Assembly: GCA_030528155.1 (NCBI GenBank)
Contig: JAUMZL010000005.1
Coordinates: forward strand, 1 to 64,000
Length of the DNA stretch: 64,000 nt
Origin: Aerococcus sp.
GTDB taxonomy: Bacteria > Bacillota > Bacilli > Lactobacillales > Aerococcaceae
Reading direction: 5' to 3'
The position numbers were made by a program, and so were the translations under genes. The notes beneath the pieces were generated by a model, which had not been told where the DNA came from, searched no databases, and was given only the letters and a program-made list of their open reading frames with translations. Positions 52,611 to 62,462 of this stretch are shown here, in pieces. Each line of letters begins with the position of its first letter. Position 1 is the first letter of the stretch.

Positions 52611-53879
52611 TTATTGCTGTGCTACTGATGAAACGGTTGTTCCCGCATCACTCGTACGGCTTGAAGTACTGTCTTCACTCTCAACAACTTGGGAGTGCTG
52701 TTGTTCAGTTTCATTCGTCCGTTTCTGGCTGGTGCTACTCGTCGATGTTTTACTGGATTTGGGATGCGCCTCCAGATAGCTACTCTTCTCTTCTTTTGTA
52801 GCATAAGGATTGTTTTCAGGCGTCAATTCTGCATAGAAAATGCCCGCTTCCATGTTGATTAATCCCTGTTTGTCACCCAGTTGTTTTTTCACATCGGGGT
52901 AGTACGCCATCCGCTCACCCAATACATTAATAAAGCTGACAATGATGTTACCATCGCGCATTTCCAATGCAATACGACCAACTGATTGATTATTGGTTTC
53001 AATATTGGTCACGCGTTTGATCTGCTTAACCACATCTTGCGGTAAATGGCCGAGCTGTTCAGATAGAGCTTTCACACCTTGTGGGGTAAAAGATTCTAAT
53101 AAAGGCAATTGGTCCAAATTGCCACCACTGTCTTTAGGCAAGATGGTTTGGTTTTCCATTACTGGGTAAAGCGTGTCCTTCTTGAATATTTTTGCCACGG
53201 GCCGATATTCTTGAACTTTAATTATCACTGTGCGCCCTTTCCGCTCTAATGTGGCATTTTGCACATTTAGGTGGGTCTTTTGAAGGCGGCGATTGACTTC
53301 ATTTCCCTGTTGCATCACCCATGGCCAGGTCATATGCGCGTGCAACCCAGAATCTTTCAGAATCGTCTCCTTACTCAAATGCTGATTGCCAGAGACCTGA
53401 TAGGCTGAAACATGCGTTAATGGGGATAACCACAGCACTCCCCCCAAGCATAAAGCCCCAAATACACTGCCCATGACCACTAATGGCCGCGCTTCTCGCC
53501 AAGGAAAATGTCTGGGTGTCTGCTTAGGCTGTTTTGTAGCTGTTGGGTGCTGGAATAGGCGATCGTGCCAACGCTGTTTTTTTTCTGGTTGGTTTGCCTT
53601 CATTTTCGCTGAAGTAGCAGTGGACGGCTTAAAGGAGTGTGAGGATTCGGCTTGTTCCTGCTCTAATCGCCGCGTGCGCCGACTAGTATAATAACGCGGC
53701 ACTGTTCCAACCGATTGATCGGAAGTATCTATTTCAGCTTCCTTTTCATTAGAGGATGTCGGTTTTATATCTAAACGCAAGTCGCTGGTTTCTTCAATAT
53801 CGGTATCTTGGCGTTCTGGTGTCGGTTTGTGTTGCTGGCGATTGTGGTAACGTTTTGCTTCTTTGTCCCAATTAACCAT
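52611..53879 (-). CDS. divIB: Cell division protein DivIB/FtsQ
   Basis: The 422-residue bitopic protein has a long charged cytosolic part (1-125, with RRTRRLEQEQ), one membrane segment (about 130-150) and an outer POTRA domain (VSAYQVSGNQHLSKETIL). The beta domain (about 215-345) and a Ser/Thr-rich tail (360-422) follow. It forms the DivIB-FtsL-DivIC complex. The start follows TAGGGGTGG. The long N-terminal cytosolic region is typical of enterococci and relatives. Confidence 0.93.
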   Translation of the reverse strand: MVNWDKEAKRYHNRQQHKPTPERQDTDIEETSDLRLDIKPTSSNEKEAEIDTSDQSVGTVPRYYTSRRTRRLEQEQAESSHSFKPSTATSAKMKANQPEKKQRWHDRLFQHPTATKQPKQTPRHFPWREARPLVVMGSVFGALCLGGVLWLSPLTHVSAYQVSGNQHLSKETILKDSGLHAHMTWPWVMQQGNEVNRRLQKTHLNVQNATLERKGRTVIIKVQEYRPVAKIFKKDTLYPVMENQTILPKDSGGNLDQLPLLESFTPQGVKALSEQLGHLPQDVVKQIKRVTNIETNNQSVGRIALEMRDGNIIVSFINVLGERMAYYPDVKKQLGDKQGLINMEAGIFYAELTPENNPYATKEEKSSYLEAHPKSSKTSTSSTSQKRTNETEQQHSQVVESEDSTSSRTSDAGTTVSSVAQQ

Positions 53880-53888
53880 GATCCACCC

Positions 53889-54986
53889 CTACTTGATGAG
53901 TGATTGAATCACTGAAATCAGACGATCGCTTGCATCTGGGACACCCATTTCTTTCGCGCGTTTTCCCATGTCGCTCCGCTTCTGTTTGTCATTCATCAGT
54001 ACCGTCATCGTAGCTAATAAGCGCTCAGCTGAAAGCTCGCGCTCTAAAATCATGATAGCGGCCTCTTCATGGGCAAGCGTCTCTGCATTAAATTGTTGAT
54101 GATTATGGGTCACATTAGGACTAGGAATCAAGATGCTTGGTTTACCTAGCGCTGTCAATTCCGTCAACGTTGTCGCCCCACTGCGCGCAACCACTAAATC
54201 CACCGCATTCAACAATTCTGGCATCTCTTCCACGTAAGCCGTCAATTTGACTTGCTGGTAGTTCTTCAATTGCGGGTAAGCAGTCATAAATTCATCGTAA
54301 TAAATATCCCCTGTTACGATCAGCGTTTGAAAGGCTTGTTCTTCTAATTGATCGACAATCGCAAAAATCGATTCATTAATTTTCTGAGCCCCACGCGATC
54401 CCCCAAAGACCAATACGGTGGGTTGCTCATTCTTTAACCCGTAAGTCGTCAGATCTGCTTTCTGGGCAATCGTTGCCACTTCCTGTGCTCGTGGATTACC
54501 GGTATAGACTACTCTGTCGCTAAATTTAGCAAAGTCTTTTTTTACGGCCGCAAAACTGATGGCGATTTTATCCACGTAGCGTGCTAGGAATTTATTGGTT
54601 AAACCAGCAATACTGTTCTGTTCATGAATTATTGTCGGAATACCCAAGCGCGCTGCTGCAAAGAGTACTGGCGCGCAAACATACCCACCCGTACCGATGA
54701 CAACATCTGGTTGAAACGAACGAATGATCTGGCGAGAACGCTGGATACTCTTCCAGAAGAGCCACATCGTTCGTACGTTTTCTAATGAGAGTGAGCGCCG
54801 TAAGCCTTGAATTTCAACAGCTTCAAAGTCAATGCCAGCTTGGGGAACGATCCGCGCTTCCAACCCGCGTGTCGTACCGATGTACAGTATTTCGCTATCG
54901 GGATACTGTTGCTTGATTTCACGAATAAGAGCTAGGGACGGATAGATGTGTCCACCTGTTCCGCCACCGGAAAAAATAATGCGCAT
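53889..54986 (-). CDS. murG: UDP-GlcNAc:lipid I transferase MurG
   Basis: The 365-residue GT28 enzyme makes lipid II on the inner membrane face. The GGGTGGHIYPSLALIRE loop lies at residues 7-23, IGTGGYVCAPVLFAA and the UDP pocket VFGGSRGAQKIN in the C-domain, with SGATTLTELTALGKP near 270. It follows murD by one base and starts in GGAGATCACTAAG. Confidence 0.96.
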   Translation of the reverse strand: MRIIFSGGGTGGHIYPSLALIREIKQQYPDSEILYIGTTRGLEARIVPQAGIDFEAVEIQGLRRSLSLENVRTMWLFWKSIQRSRQIIRSFQPDVVIGTGGYVCAPVLFAAARLGIPTIIHEQNSIAGLTNKFLARYVDKIAISFAAVKKDFAKFSDRVVYTGNPRAQEVATIAQKADLTTYGLKNEQPTVLVFGGSRGAQKINESIFAIVDQLEEQAFQTLIVTGDIYYDEFMTAYPQLKNYQQVKLTAYVEEMPELLNAVDLVVARSGATTLTELTALGKPSILIPSPNVTHNHQQFNAETLAHEEAAIMILERELSAERLLATMTVLMNDKQKRSDMGKRAKEMGVPDASDRLISVIQSLIK

Positions 54987-54987
54987 C

Positions 54988-56412
54988 TTAGTGATCTCCC
55001 TCCGTTGTCATGTCTTGTTGTGTTGTGAATTGTTCGACGGCAGCAATAAATCGATCGCCTCGCACCTCAAAGGAAGGATATTGATCCCAACTTGCACTAG
55101 CTGGTGAGAGGAGAATGACATCGCCAGCCGCACTGAAGGTGTAAGCTTTTTTGACAGCATCTTCCACCCAGTCAGCATGCTCAATGGTGGTGATGCCGCA
55201 AGCTTTTGCGAGCGATTCAAATTCAGGCGCATTCTCCCCCATAACTACCAACGCCTTCACATGTTTTTTCACAGCCGGTTTGAGCTCGGTGAGTGGGATA
55301 TGACGGTTCAATCCACCGGCAATCCAAACGATCGGGCGCTCGAAACTATTCAAAGCAGTCAAAGCGGCCTCATTATTGGTTGCCTTAGAATCATTGTAGA
55401 AACTGCGCTGCTCGAAGTCTCCCACCCATTGAATGCGATGTTTTACTCCGCGAAATTGCTGCAATACGCGTTGAATCGTCGCATTATCCACCTGCAATAA
55501 TTTAGCCACTGCGATGGCATTCAACGCATTTTGGACATTATGATCTCCTGGCAATGCCAGGTTAGCACGTTCGCTCACGACTTCACTGCCCCAATTCAAG
55601 GTCTTATTCGTTTCATCATACCAAGCGCCAATTGGATCGACACACGGGTGCGTTAAGGAAATAGGAATAATCGTTGCCTTAGTTTCCGTGCGTTTCTCCC
55701 ATAAAAGCGGTTGATCGGCATTGAGTAAGAGGTAGTCTGATGCGGTTTGGTTGGCCGTAATATGCCACTTTGCTTGGAGATAATCACTCATCGTCCCATG
55801 GTAATCGAGATGGGTAGGGTAGAGATTCATCAAAGCCGCAATATGCGGGTGGAAAGTCGTTGTTCCTTGCAGCTGGAAACTCGATAATTCCAAAACCAAA
55901 CGATCCGCTGCCGTCGCATCTAAGGCAATGTCTAAGCTTGGAATTCCAATATTGCCACCTAAGCGCGTTTCTCCACTGAGTAGTGATTCACTCAAGATCT
56001 TTGCCGTCAAAGCACTCGTGGTGGTTTTACCATTAGAAGCGGTGATACCAATGATCATCGCATCACTCAACCACCCAGCCACTTCCACATCGGTGATAAT
56101 AGGTAAAGCAAGCGCAGTGGCCTTTTCAATCATAGGATGGGTGTAGGGAATACCTGGATTCTTGATCACCGCATCGAACGGTTGATCGAGCAAACTCAAC
56201 GGATGTTCACCTAAAACGAAAGTAACTGCATACTGGTCCGCTAAGGCCTTCATCTCATCAGTCATAGGGGTTGCTTTGCCATCATTAACCGTAATTTCAG
56301 CGCCGAGATGGCTAAGCTGTTTAGCTACGCTCAACCCTGTCTTACCCAAACCAAGTACCAAAAATTTTTTGCCGGTAATTTTTTCTTTGACTGCTGTTTT
56401 CTGCATCGTCAT
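54988..56412 (-). CDS. murD: UDP-N-acetylmuramoylalanine--D-glutamate ligase
   Basis: The 474-residue cytosolic ligase adds D-Glu to UDP-MurNAc-Ala. The FAD-like N-domain loop VLGLGKTGLSVAKQLS, the ATP loop GITASNGKTTTSALTAK and YNDSKATNNEAALTAL of the C-domain are all present. TAGGAGCGTT before ATG 56412 decides the start; the reading frame to 56439 has no site. It stands between mraY and murG. Confidence 0.96.
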   Translation of the reverse strand: MTMQKTAVKEKITGKKFLVLGLGKTGLSVAKQLSHLGAEITVNDGKATPMTDEMKALADQYAVTFVLGEHPLSLLDQPFDAVIKNPGIPYTHPMIEKATALALPIITDVEVAGWLSDAMIIGITASNGKTTTSALTAKILSESLLSGETRLGGNIGIPSLDIALDATAADRLVLELSSFQLQGTTTFHPHIAALMNLYPTHLDYHGTMSDYLQAKWHITANQTASDYLLLNADQPLLWEKRTETKATIIPISLTHPCVDPIGAWYDETNKTLNWGSEVVSERANLALPGDHNVQNALNAIAVAKLLQVDNATIQRVLQQFRGVKHRIQWVGDFEQRSFYNDSKATNNEAALTALNSFERPIVWIAGGLNRHIPLTELKPAVKKHVKALVVMGENAPEFESLAKACGITTIEHADWVEDAVKKAYTFSAAGDVILLSPASASWDQYPSFEVRGDRFIAAVEQFTTQQDMTTEGDH

Positions 56413-56419
56413 AACGCTC

Positions 56420-57385
56420 CTATCCCAACCACCATACACTGATTAATGTGAAAAGTGCGGTAATGCCCCAGAAGACAAAATCGACCTTCCATTCTGACCA
56501 ACCGCCCATTTCAAAATGATGATGGATCGGCGTCATTCGAAAGACGCGCTTGCCTGTTTTTTGAAAAACTGCGACTTGAATCATCACACTGGCAGTCTCT
56601 ACGACATAAATAATCCCTATCAGTAACAATGACCACGGCCGATTGAGTAGCACGCTGATAACAGCTAGTGTTCCTCCAATGGCGAGTGATCCCGCATCAC
56701 CCATGAAAATTTTGGCTGGCTTTTTATTGAATACAAGAAAGCCTAACAAGCCACCGATCAGCGCACTACAGAGTAAAACGACCTCTTCATTGCCCTGCAG
56801 CCAAGCCATCACGAGGTACCCAAAGAGACTGATGACACCATTCCCAGCCGCCAAACCGTCCAAACCATCCGTCAAGTTGTAGGCGTTGGAGAAACCTACC
56901 ATCCATAAAATCAAAAACGCGGCCACAAGGAACCAATTACTCATCTCCCATCCCAATAACGGAACAGTCCCCTGGAGATCCATCACATATAAACAAATCG
57001 AAACAATAACACCTACCGCAATCTGCGCTAAGAATTTTTGTTTAGAGGTTAAGCCTTGATTTTGATGATGAAAAATCTTCAATGCATCATCAACAAAACC
57101 AATGAGCCCAAATCCTAATAAACTCAATACACCAACAAAAATACTGTTACTCCAGTCTTGATAGATAATGGAACGAACAATCAATGCCACAATCGCAGTT
57201 AAAACGAACACGACGCCTCCCATCGTTGGTGTCCCACTCTTCGCTTGATGCCATTTGGGCCCGTCGGTAAGAATTTCCTGACCAAATTGCTTGGCATGCA
57301 TATAGCGAATATACAATGGCATGATCCCCACCGTCAGAACAATACTGACGATGAGTGTGATCAATAAACTGATGGCAATAAACAT
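56420..57385 (-). CDS. mraY: Phospho-MurNAc-pentapeptide translocase MraY
   Basis: The 321-residue membrane enzyme makes lipid I. The acidic motifs GFVDDALKIFHHQN, YNLTDGLDGLAAGN and FMGDAGSLAIGG, and the HHH motif PIHHHFEMGGWSE, are complete. About ten membrane segments. The start follows AAGGAGGAACACT. It lies between the PBP and murD. Confidence 0.97.
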   Translation of the reverse strand: MFIAISLLITLIVSIVLTVGIMPLYIRYMHAKQFGQEILTDGPKWHQAKSGTPTMGGVVFVLTAIVALIVRSIIYQDWSNSIFVGVLSLLGFGLIGFVDDALKIFHHQNQGLTSKQKFLAQIAVGVIVSICLYVMDLQGTVPLLGWEMSNWFLVAAFLILWMVGFSNAYNLTDGLDGLAAGNGVISLFGYLVMAWLQGNEEVVLLCSALIGGLLGFLVFNKKPAKIFMGDAGSLAIGGTLAVISVLLNRPWSLLLIGIIYVVETASVMIQVAVFQKTGKRVFRMTPIHHHFEMGGWSEWKVDFVFWGITALFTLISVWWLG

Positions 57386-57454
57386 AGTGTTCCTCCTTGT
57401 TACTTCCTATTATTTATAGCACGGCGACTGTTCCATTCTGCAATGGTTTGCTGG

Positions 57455-59581
57455 CTAATTCTGTGCCAGCTCAAAAGTGACCGCTTGCCCTGAAGTTAAT
57501 CTGCTTCCCACACTGAGGCTCTGACCAACAACCGTCCCTTCACCGCTAAATTTCACGTTGAGATCCAAGAGATGGGCGAGCGCTTCAGCTTCTGTTCGCT
57601 TCAACCCACTGAAGTCAGGCATTTTCTTTTCTCCATCGGTAATTAAGAAGACGCGACTATCTGTAGCCGCTTGTTCATTGGCACTTGGATACTGAGCGGC
57701 AATATTTTGCCCCGATCCAATCGTTTGGAAGCGTACAAACCCTTTTTCGGTCATCGCTTGCTCACCATCAGGCACACTTTGATTGGTCACATTTGGTACT
57801 ATTTGTGTTTCCGCATTATCGGAAGCACTTAATTGACTATATTCCAAGCTGCGCGTCACAAATGGAACAAAAATTTCAGCAAGCTGTCCTTCTGGGCCTT
57901 TACCTTTCTGAGCTTTCAATCCGCGTGCCGCCAGATAAAAAATGTACTGCGGATTATCGGTAGGTGCGAAGCCAACAATCGAATGATAAAAGGTATTCGG
58001 TAAATATTTTCCTTGTTTTTCATCGTAAATTTCAGCGGTCCCTGTTTTCGCCGAAATTTGCGTCCCTTTAATCTGGTAAATATGCCCACTACCATCAGGA
58101 TTATCAACCACTGAAGTTAAATATTTCAGTGTTTTCTTGGCTGTATCAGCAGAAATCGGAGCACTCACTTCTTTTGGTTCAGTGAATGTCAAATCTCCTT
58201 TGTCATCCTCTACGCGATCAATCGTCTGCAGACGCATCATTTTCCCACCATTGGCAATGGCTGTGAACGCCTGGACGAGCTGCCATGGGGTCACCCGTAA
58301 CCCCTGACCAAAACCGGTATTGGCTTTTTCCAGTTCAGAGTTAAAGCTGATATACCCCGTGTCTTCATTCCCTAGCCCGGAATCGACAGTCTGTCCTAGT
58401 CCAAATTCCAACATGTATTGTTTCCACTTATCGTATCCGATGGCTTGGACCAGTTTAACGGCCAACACATTACTGGAGTGGGCTAGTCCGTTCAATTCAG
58501 TAATTCTTCCCCAACCTACGTCATTCCAGTCGCTGATCTTCGTACCATCAACGACGATGGATCCTGATTGATACGTTGCGTTTGGATCAAACACGCCTTC
58601 TTGAATCGCTGCTGCTACCGTTAACACCTTCATGGTAGACCCTGGTTCATAAGATTCTTCAATCAGAAGGTTTTGCCACATATCATTAACCCCTTCTAAT
58701 GTTTGCGCATTGAAGGTTGGGCGTTGAGTAGCGGCAACGATCTTCCCCGTTGACGGTTCCACCAGCATGGCCACTAGTTTTTCTGGGTGGTAGGTATCAT
58801 CCATTTTCTCAACTAATGTTTCTAAGTACGTCTCTAAGCGGCTATCAATCGTCGTATAAACGTCACGTCCCGCTTTAGGTTGCTTAGTTTTTTGGTCATC
58901 AGATGCACTGTTAGCCGTTGACCCATAGCCATTCTCTCCTGCTAAAATCTCATCTGCAGCTTTTTCAATGCCCATGACCCCTTGTAAGCGACTGTCAATC
59001 GAGGACTGGGCTTCTTGAAACTTTGCATATCCCAACAAGTGTGAAGCAAATTTCCCATTAGGATAGAGACGAGCCGGTTCTTCATCAAATTGAATGCCCT
59101 GTAGTTTTTCACTGCGAATAGCATCCATTTCTGCATAACTCAGGTTGCTTCCCGCATCACCAAAATAAACCTGTTTCACATCTGGCGTGTCCAATTGGCG
59201 CTTGATGTCTTCTTTACTCATGTTAATGTGCTTACTGAGTACTTCGGCATAATGTTCATGCTGATCGCTCGGCACATAATTAGGCGTGGCACCTTTATCC
59301 ACCCACTCCGTCGTAAGAGTGGCTCTTAACGTATAAGAAGTAGCATCAATTGCCAAGGGATTGCCACCGACGTCATAGATCGTTCCCCGTTTTGCTGGCA
59401 AGACGCTACTTTCTTCATATTGCTTTTCTGCTTTTTTAACGATATTGACACTGCCAACCTTGCCCCCCACCATGATGTAGGTGAAGCGGCAAACAATAAC
59501 GACAAAAATGGCGACCGTCAGTAGCACGAAAAGTCGAATCACTTGATTGCGATTATGGCGGATTCGCTTTTTCTGTTTCAT
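57455..59581 (-). CDS. PASTA-domain penicillin-binding protein (PBP2X/FtsI type)
   Basis: This 708-residue class B transpeptidase cross-links septal peptidoglycan. One membrane segment lies at residues 13-33, then the dimerisation/pedestal domain. The transpeptidase motifs are SxxK in YEPGSTMKVLTV, SxN in AHSSNVLAVK and KTG in SAKTGTAEIYD. Two C-terminal PASTA repeats (about 585-708: IVPNVTNQSVPDGEQAM; MPDFSGLKRTEAEALAH) follow. Its ATG overlaps the ftsL stop (ATGA). It is the Gram-positive septal PBP of the dcw cluster; pbpX or ftsI would both be accepted names. Confidence 0.95.
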   Translation of the reverse strand: MKQKKRIRHNRNQVIRLFVLLTVAIFVVIVCRFTYIMVGGKVGSVNIVKKAEKQYEESSVLPAKRGTIYDVGGNPLAIDATSYTLRATLTTEWVDKGATPNYVPSDQHEHYAEVLSKHINMSKEDIKRQLDTPDVKQVYFGDAGSNLSYAEMDAIRSEKLQGIQFDEEPARLYPNGKFASHLLGYAKFQEAQSSIDSRLQGVMGIEKAADEILAGENGYGSTANSASDDQKTKQPKAGRDVYTTIDSRLETYLETLVEKMDDTYHPEKLVAMLVEPSTGKIVAATQRPTFNAQTLEGVNDMWQNLLIEESYEPGSTMKVLTVAAAIQEGVFDPNATYQSGSIVVDGTKISDWNDVGWGRITELNGLAHSSNVLAVKLVQAIGYDKWKQYMLEFGLGQTVDSGLGNEDTGYISFNSELEKANTGFGQGLRVTPWQLVQAFTAIANGGKMMRLQTIDRVEDDKGDLTFTEPKEVSAPISADTAKKTLKYLTSVVDNPDGSGHIYQIKGTQISAKTGTAEIYDEKQGKYLPNTFYHSIVGFAPTDNPQYIFYLAARGLKAQKGKGPEGQLAEIFVPFVTRSLEYSQLSASDNAETQIVPNVTNQSVPDGEQAMTEKGFVRFQTIGSGQNIAAQYPSANEQAATDSRVFLITDGEKKMPDFSGLKRTEAEALAHLLDLNVKFSGEGTVVGQSLSVGSRLTSGQAVTFELAQN

Positions 59582-59973
59582 TTTTTCACATTCCTTATGT
59601 TGTCTTCATTCATTGTTAGCCCGTTTTCCTCAGCAATTTTCATCACGCGATCGTAATTACTGAGCTCATTAATTTCCTGTTGGGCATGGGTTTTATCCTC
59701 TTTTACTTCACTCGTTTGTTGCTCAATTTGGCGTTTTTCATATTGTTGTTGTGCCAAATTTCCTTTGACAGAGATCAATAAGGTTAATGATAGGATAAAA
59801 AACAAAAAGCTGCTCACAAGGATCACTAATTCTTTTTTAGAGAAGAACCGTGCTTTTTCTTGTGTTTGCCTAACCACTTTTGGCAGTGGTTTTACTTGGG
59901 GAACAGCTTTTTCAATTGGCATGGCCATTTTTTTAACTTGGTGATGCTTTGGATCCAATGCAAAGATGCTCAT
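59578..59973 (-). CDS. ftsL: Cell division protein FtsL
   Basis: The 131-residue bitopic protein has a cytosolic lead (1-48), one membrane segment (about 49-68) and a coiled coil (70-115) with EENGLTMNEDNIRNVKK at the end. It bridges DivIB/DivIC to the PBP. Sequence identity in this family is low, so the call rests on length, layout and place between rsmH and the PBP gene, with which it overlaps by four bases. Confidence 0.9.
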   Translation of the reverse strand: MSIFALDPKHHQVKKMAMPIEKAVPQVKPLPKVVRQTQEKARFFSKKELVILVSSFLFFILSLTLLISVKGNLAQQQYEKRQIEQQTSEVKEDKTHAQQEINELSNYDRVMKIAEENGLTMNEDNIRNVKK

Positions 59974-60014
59974 CGTTCTCTCCTATTCTCAACATATCTG
60001 TGGTGGTTAGTGGA

Positions 60015-60965
60015 TTAAAGTCGTTTAATCACGCGCAGTTTCGCACTGTGCGCGCGGGGATTGGCGGCTAGTTCTGCTTCACTCGGATAAATCGGCTTGC
60101 GATTCACTAGCGCATAATCTGCTGTTGGCAAATCATCCGGTAAAATCGGTAAATTGGCGGGCGGTTCTTTGACGCTGCTCGCTTCTTTGAACATGACTTT
60201 GACTATGCGATCCTCCAGTGACTGGAAGGTAATCACTGCCACACGCCCATCTGGATTAAGAGCTTGAAGGGCTTGCTCAAGCGAATCTTCAATCGCGCCG
60301 AGTTCATCATTAACCGCGATGCGGATGGCCTGAAAGACGCGTTTAGCGGGATGCCCACCTGTTCGTCTGGTGGCTGCCGGAATGCCTGCTTTGATGAGAT
60401 CAACCAACTCTAACGTGCGGGTAATCCGCTCTGTTTTCCGTTTCTGCTCAATGGCACGAGCGATCTGTTTGGCAAAACGTTCCTCTCCGTAGCGCTTAAA
60501 GATACGTACGAGATCATTAAAGTCCCACTCATTCACGATAGTTTCTGCCGTGAGCGGTTGGCTTTGGTCCATACGCATATCTAATGGTGCATCCATTCGG
60601 TAAGTAAACCCACGTTTGGCATCATCAAACTGCGGCGAAGAAACGCCCAAGTCATACAAAATACCGTCAACACCTAGAAGGCCATTTTCTGTTAGCGTTT
60701 GGGTAAGGTAGCGAAAATTACGATGCACCAGCTGTAATTTCCCACTGGCAATCTCTTTTTCAAAGCGTTTCTCGGCATGCCGGATCGCCGTCTCATCCTG
60801 GTCAAAGGCAATCACACGACCTTCATCGTTCAATTGCTCCAACAGATGGGCGGTATGTCCTCCACCACCGAGCGTCATATCAACGTAGATGCCCGCTGGT
60901 TTAATTGCTAATTGTTCCACAGCTTCATTGAGAAGAACCGTGACATGGTTAAAATCATCCGTCAT
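60015..60965 (-). CDS. rsmH: 16S rRNA (cytosine1402-N4)-methyltransferase
   Basis: The 316-residue enzyme (formerly MraW) methylates C1402 with SAM. The SAM loop [17 protein letters not shown] lies near residues 29-45, [17 protein letters not shown] in the middle and [18 protein letters not shown] near the end. The start follows TATAGGTGACGAAGC. It is the second gene of the dcw cluster after mraZ. Confidence 0.97.
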   Translation of the reverse strand: MTDDFNHVTVLLNEAVEQLAIKPAGIYVDMTLGGGGHTAHLLEQLNDEGRVIAFDQDETAIRHAEKRFEKEIASGKLQLVHRNFRYLTQTLTENGLLGVDGILYDLGVSSPQFDDAKRGFTYRMDAPLDMRMDQSQPLTAETIVNEWDFNDLVRIFKRYGEERFAKQIARAIEQKRKTERITRTLELVDLIKAGIPAATRRTGGHPAKRVFQAIRIAVNDELGAIEDSLEQALQALNPDGRVAVITFQSLEDRIVKVMFKEASSVKEPPANLPILPDDLPTADYALVNRKPIYPSEAELAANPRAHSAKLRVIKRL

Positions 60966-60975
60966 GCTTCGTCAC

Positions 60976-61407
60976 CTATAACCCAAAATCAAATAAATCT
61001 TCTGCTATTTCTTCAAAACTATCCGCGATATTGGAAGTCATTTCTTGCCAAGTCGCTTCGTCCCAAATCTCAATCCGCTCATTCACGCCAATAATACGGC
61101 AAGCCTTGTCGAGCTTGGCATAACTGATGAGCGATTGGGGGAGATTAATGCGTCCCTGTTTATCCACTGTCACCTCAGCAGCAGCAGAGTAGAAGAAACG
61201 CATAAACGCACGCGCATTCTTCTTAGCAAGTGGCAGTTGTTGCATTTGTTCCTGCACCGCTTCCCAAGCAGGTTTAGGGTATCCAAAAACACAGCCATCA
61301 AGGCCCCGCGTCACAATAAAGGTATCCCCTAATTCTGTCCGCAGTTTGGCTGGAATAATCAAACGGCCTTTGCCGTCCATATTATGCTGATATTCCCCCA
61401 TGAGCAT
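60976..61407 (-). CDS. mraZ: Transcriptional regulator MraZ
   Basis: MraZ is the AbrB-like ring-shaped repressor of its own dcw operon. The 143 residues (MLMGEYQHNMDGKGRLIIPA onward) give two DxxxR repeats: DGKGRLIIPAKLR and DKQGRINLPQSLI. Normal length is 143, which fixes the start at 61407 and not at the longer frame 61470. Candidate MraZ boxes lie upstream at 61451-61499. It heads the cluster, as usual. Confidence 0.96.
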   Translation of the reverse strand: MLMGEYQHNMDGKGRLIIPAKLRTELGDTFIVTRGLDGCVFGYPKPAWEAVQEQMQQLPLAKKNARAFMRFFYSAAAEVTVDKQGRINLPQSLISYAKLDKACRIIGVNERIEIWDEATWQEMTSNIADSFEEIAEDLFDFGL

Positions 61408-61450
61408 TGGATCTTCACCCGCTTTCCTCGCTATGCCTAGTCTACCATAA

Positions 61451-61499
61451 CCCACCACTTCTCTCCACAATTCTCCGTAATTATTCCCACCGATTTTCC
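61451..61499 (-). promoter_or_regulatory. Candidate MraZ binding boxes
   Basis: On the minus strand the leader holds repeated GTGG(G/A) units: GGTGGGAA, TTGTGGAG, AAGTGGTGGG, spaced about ten bases, as in known MraZ operators. The first lies next to AGGGAAAA. Confidence 0.6.
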
Positions 61500-61585
61500 C
61501 TAAGTTTTAAAAATTCTTCCCTTTCTCAGTGAATAGGTGGTTTTACCCAGGTGGTGCGCTGTCCCAGCCTTTAATTTCTGCACAA

Positions 61586-61613
61586 AAAAAGCACCGCTCT
61601 CGCGCTGCTTTTT
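61586..61613 (-). terminator. Terminator before mraZ
   Basis: AAAAAGCAGCGC pairs with GCGGTGCTTTTT, GAGA loop, T-run on the minus strand. It separates the DUF3397 gene from the dcw cluster. Confidence 0.85.
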
Positions 61614-61671
61614 GACAGAAATAAACGTATTGATAATGGTTAAAAACGCTGGAAAACTCCTGGATGATTTG

Positions 61672-62043
61672 TTAATGGAAAAGCTCCCACAAACGGTAAA
61701 CCACTAGCCCATAAAAGCCGATGAATTCCACCGAAAAAAGTGGATTAGAGATTTTGCGCAATAGCACAGGCCCTGGGATCGTACGTTGTCCCCTGCGGTA
61801 GTAGCTAATAACCTGCCACAATCCTAAAATACCAATCATCACTAACACAGCTGCAAACAGTGAAAAATAGAAGACATGCACCGATAAGACATGTATTGCG
61901 AACCACAGTGTAGGATGGACCAAATCCACTGGTACCAGACGCCAGCGTGGGATTTTTGCCAATAATGGGCGCAACTGCAAGGCAACAGCTAACATGATCA
62001 AGGGCATTAAATAAATGATGATTTCAGTCCAGTGAAAAGGCAC
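61672..62043 (-). CDS. DUF3397 family membrane protein
   Basis: The 123-residue protein has about four membrane segments, KIPRWRLVPVDLVHPTLW and RGQRTIPGPVLLRKISNPLF in loops. It matches DUF3397, a small Lactobacillales family of unknown role that usually lies just upstream of mraZ. The start is GTG behind AAGGAGAGACGCCTT. Confidence 0.8.
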   Translation of the reverse strand: MPFHWTEIIIYLMPLIMLAVALQLRPLLAKIPRWRLVPVDLVHPTLWFAIHVLSVHVFYFSLFAAVLVMIGILGLWQVISYYRRGQRTIPGPVLLRKISNPLFSVEFIGFYGLVVYRLWELFH

Positions 62044-62178
62044 AAGGCGTCTCTCCTTTATTCTGCGTGTTGAATGGTAATAGTTTTCTAGAACAAGTTT
62101 AGCACAGGGGGCAATGTTTCAACAGTGACTTTTTCTACTCAACTATAGTAGTACTCCATCATTCTCGATAAAAGGCAT

Positions 62179-62207
62179 AAAAAAAGCCGGAACGATAGGC
62201 GTTCCGG
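62179..62207 (-). terminator. Terminator after rpmF
   Basis: CCGGAACG pairs with CGTTCCGG, followed by a C and seven T on the minus strand. Confidence 0.9.
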
Positions 62208-62240
62208 AGGTTTAAAACCGTTTGCTTAGGTTGCTTTAAC

Positions 62241-62435
62241 TTAAGCTTCTTCGGTTGCTTCGACTTCTTCCATGACGTTACGTCCATCATAGTAGCCACA
62301 GCTTGGGCACACATGATGAGATTTACGCAATTCACCACAGTTTGGGCATGGGTTCATGCCTGGAACTGCCAATTTAACATGCGTACGACGTAGACGTTTT
62401 CTTTGTTTAGATGTTTTACGTTTTGGTACTGCCAT
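62241..62435 (-). CDS. rpmF: 50S ribosomal protein L32
   Basis: The 64-residue protein starts [16 protein letters not shown] and has the zinc-binding Cys pairs CPNC and CPSC (about residues 30-46). This is the zinc-bound (C+) form. The C-terminal acidic end (EEVEATEEA) is slightly long. The start follows AGGAGGTGTAAGTAGA. It follows the YceD-like gene by 27 bases, the usual order. Confidence 0.97.
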   Translation of the reverse strand: MAVPKRKTSKQRKRLRRTHVKLAVPGMNPCPNCGELRKSHHVCPSCGYYDGRNVMEEVEATEEA

Positions 62436-62462
62436 TCTACTTACACCTCCTGAACGTGTTGA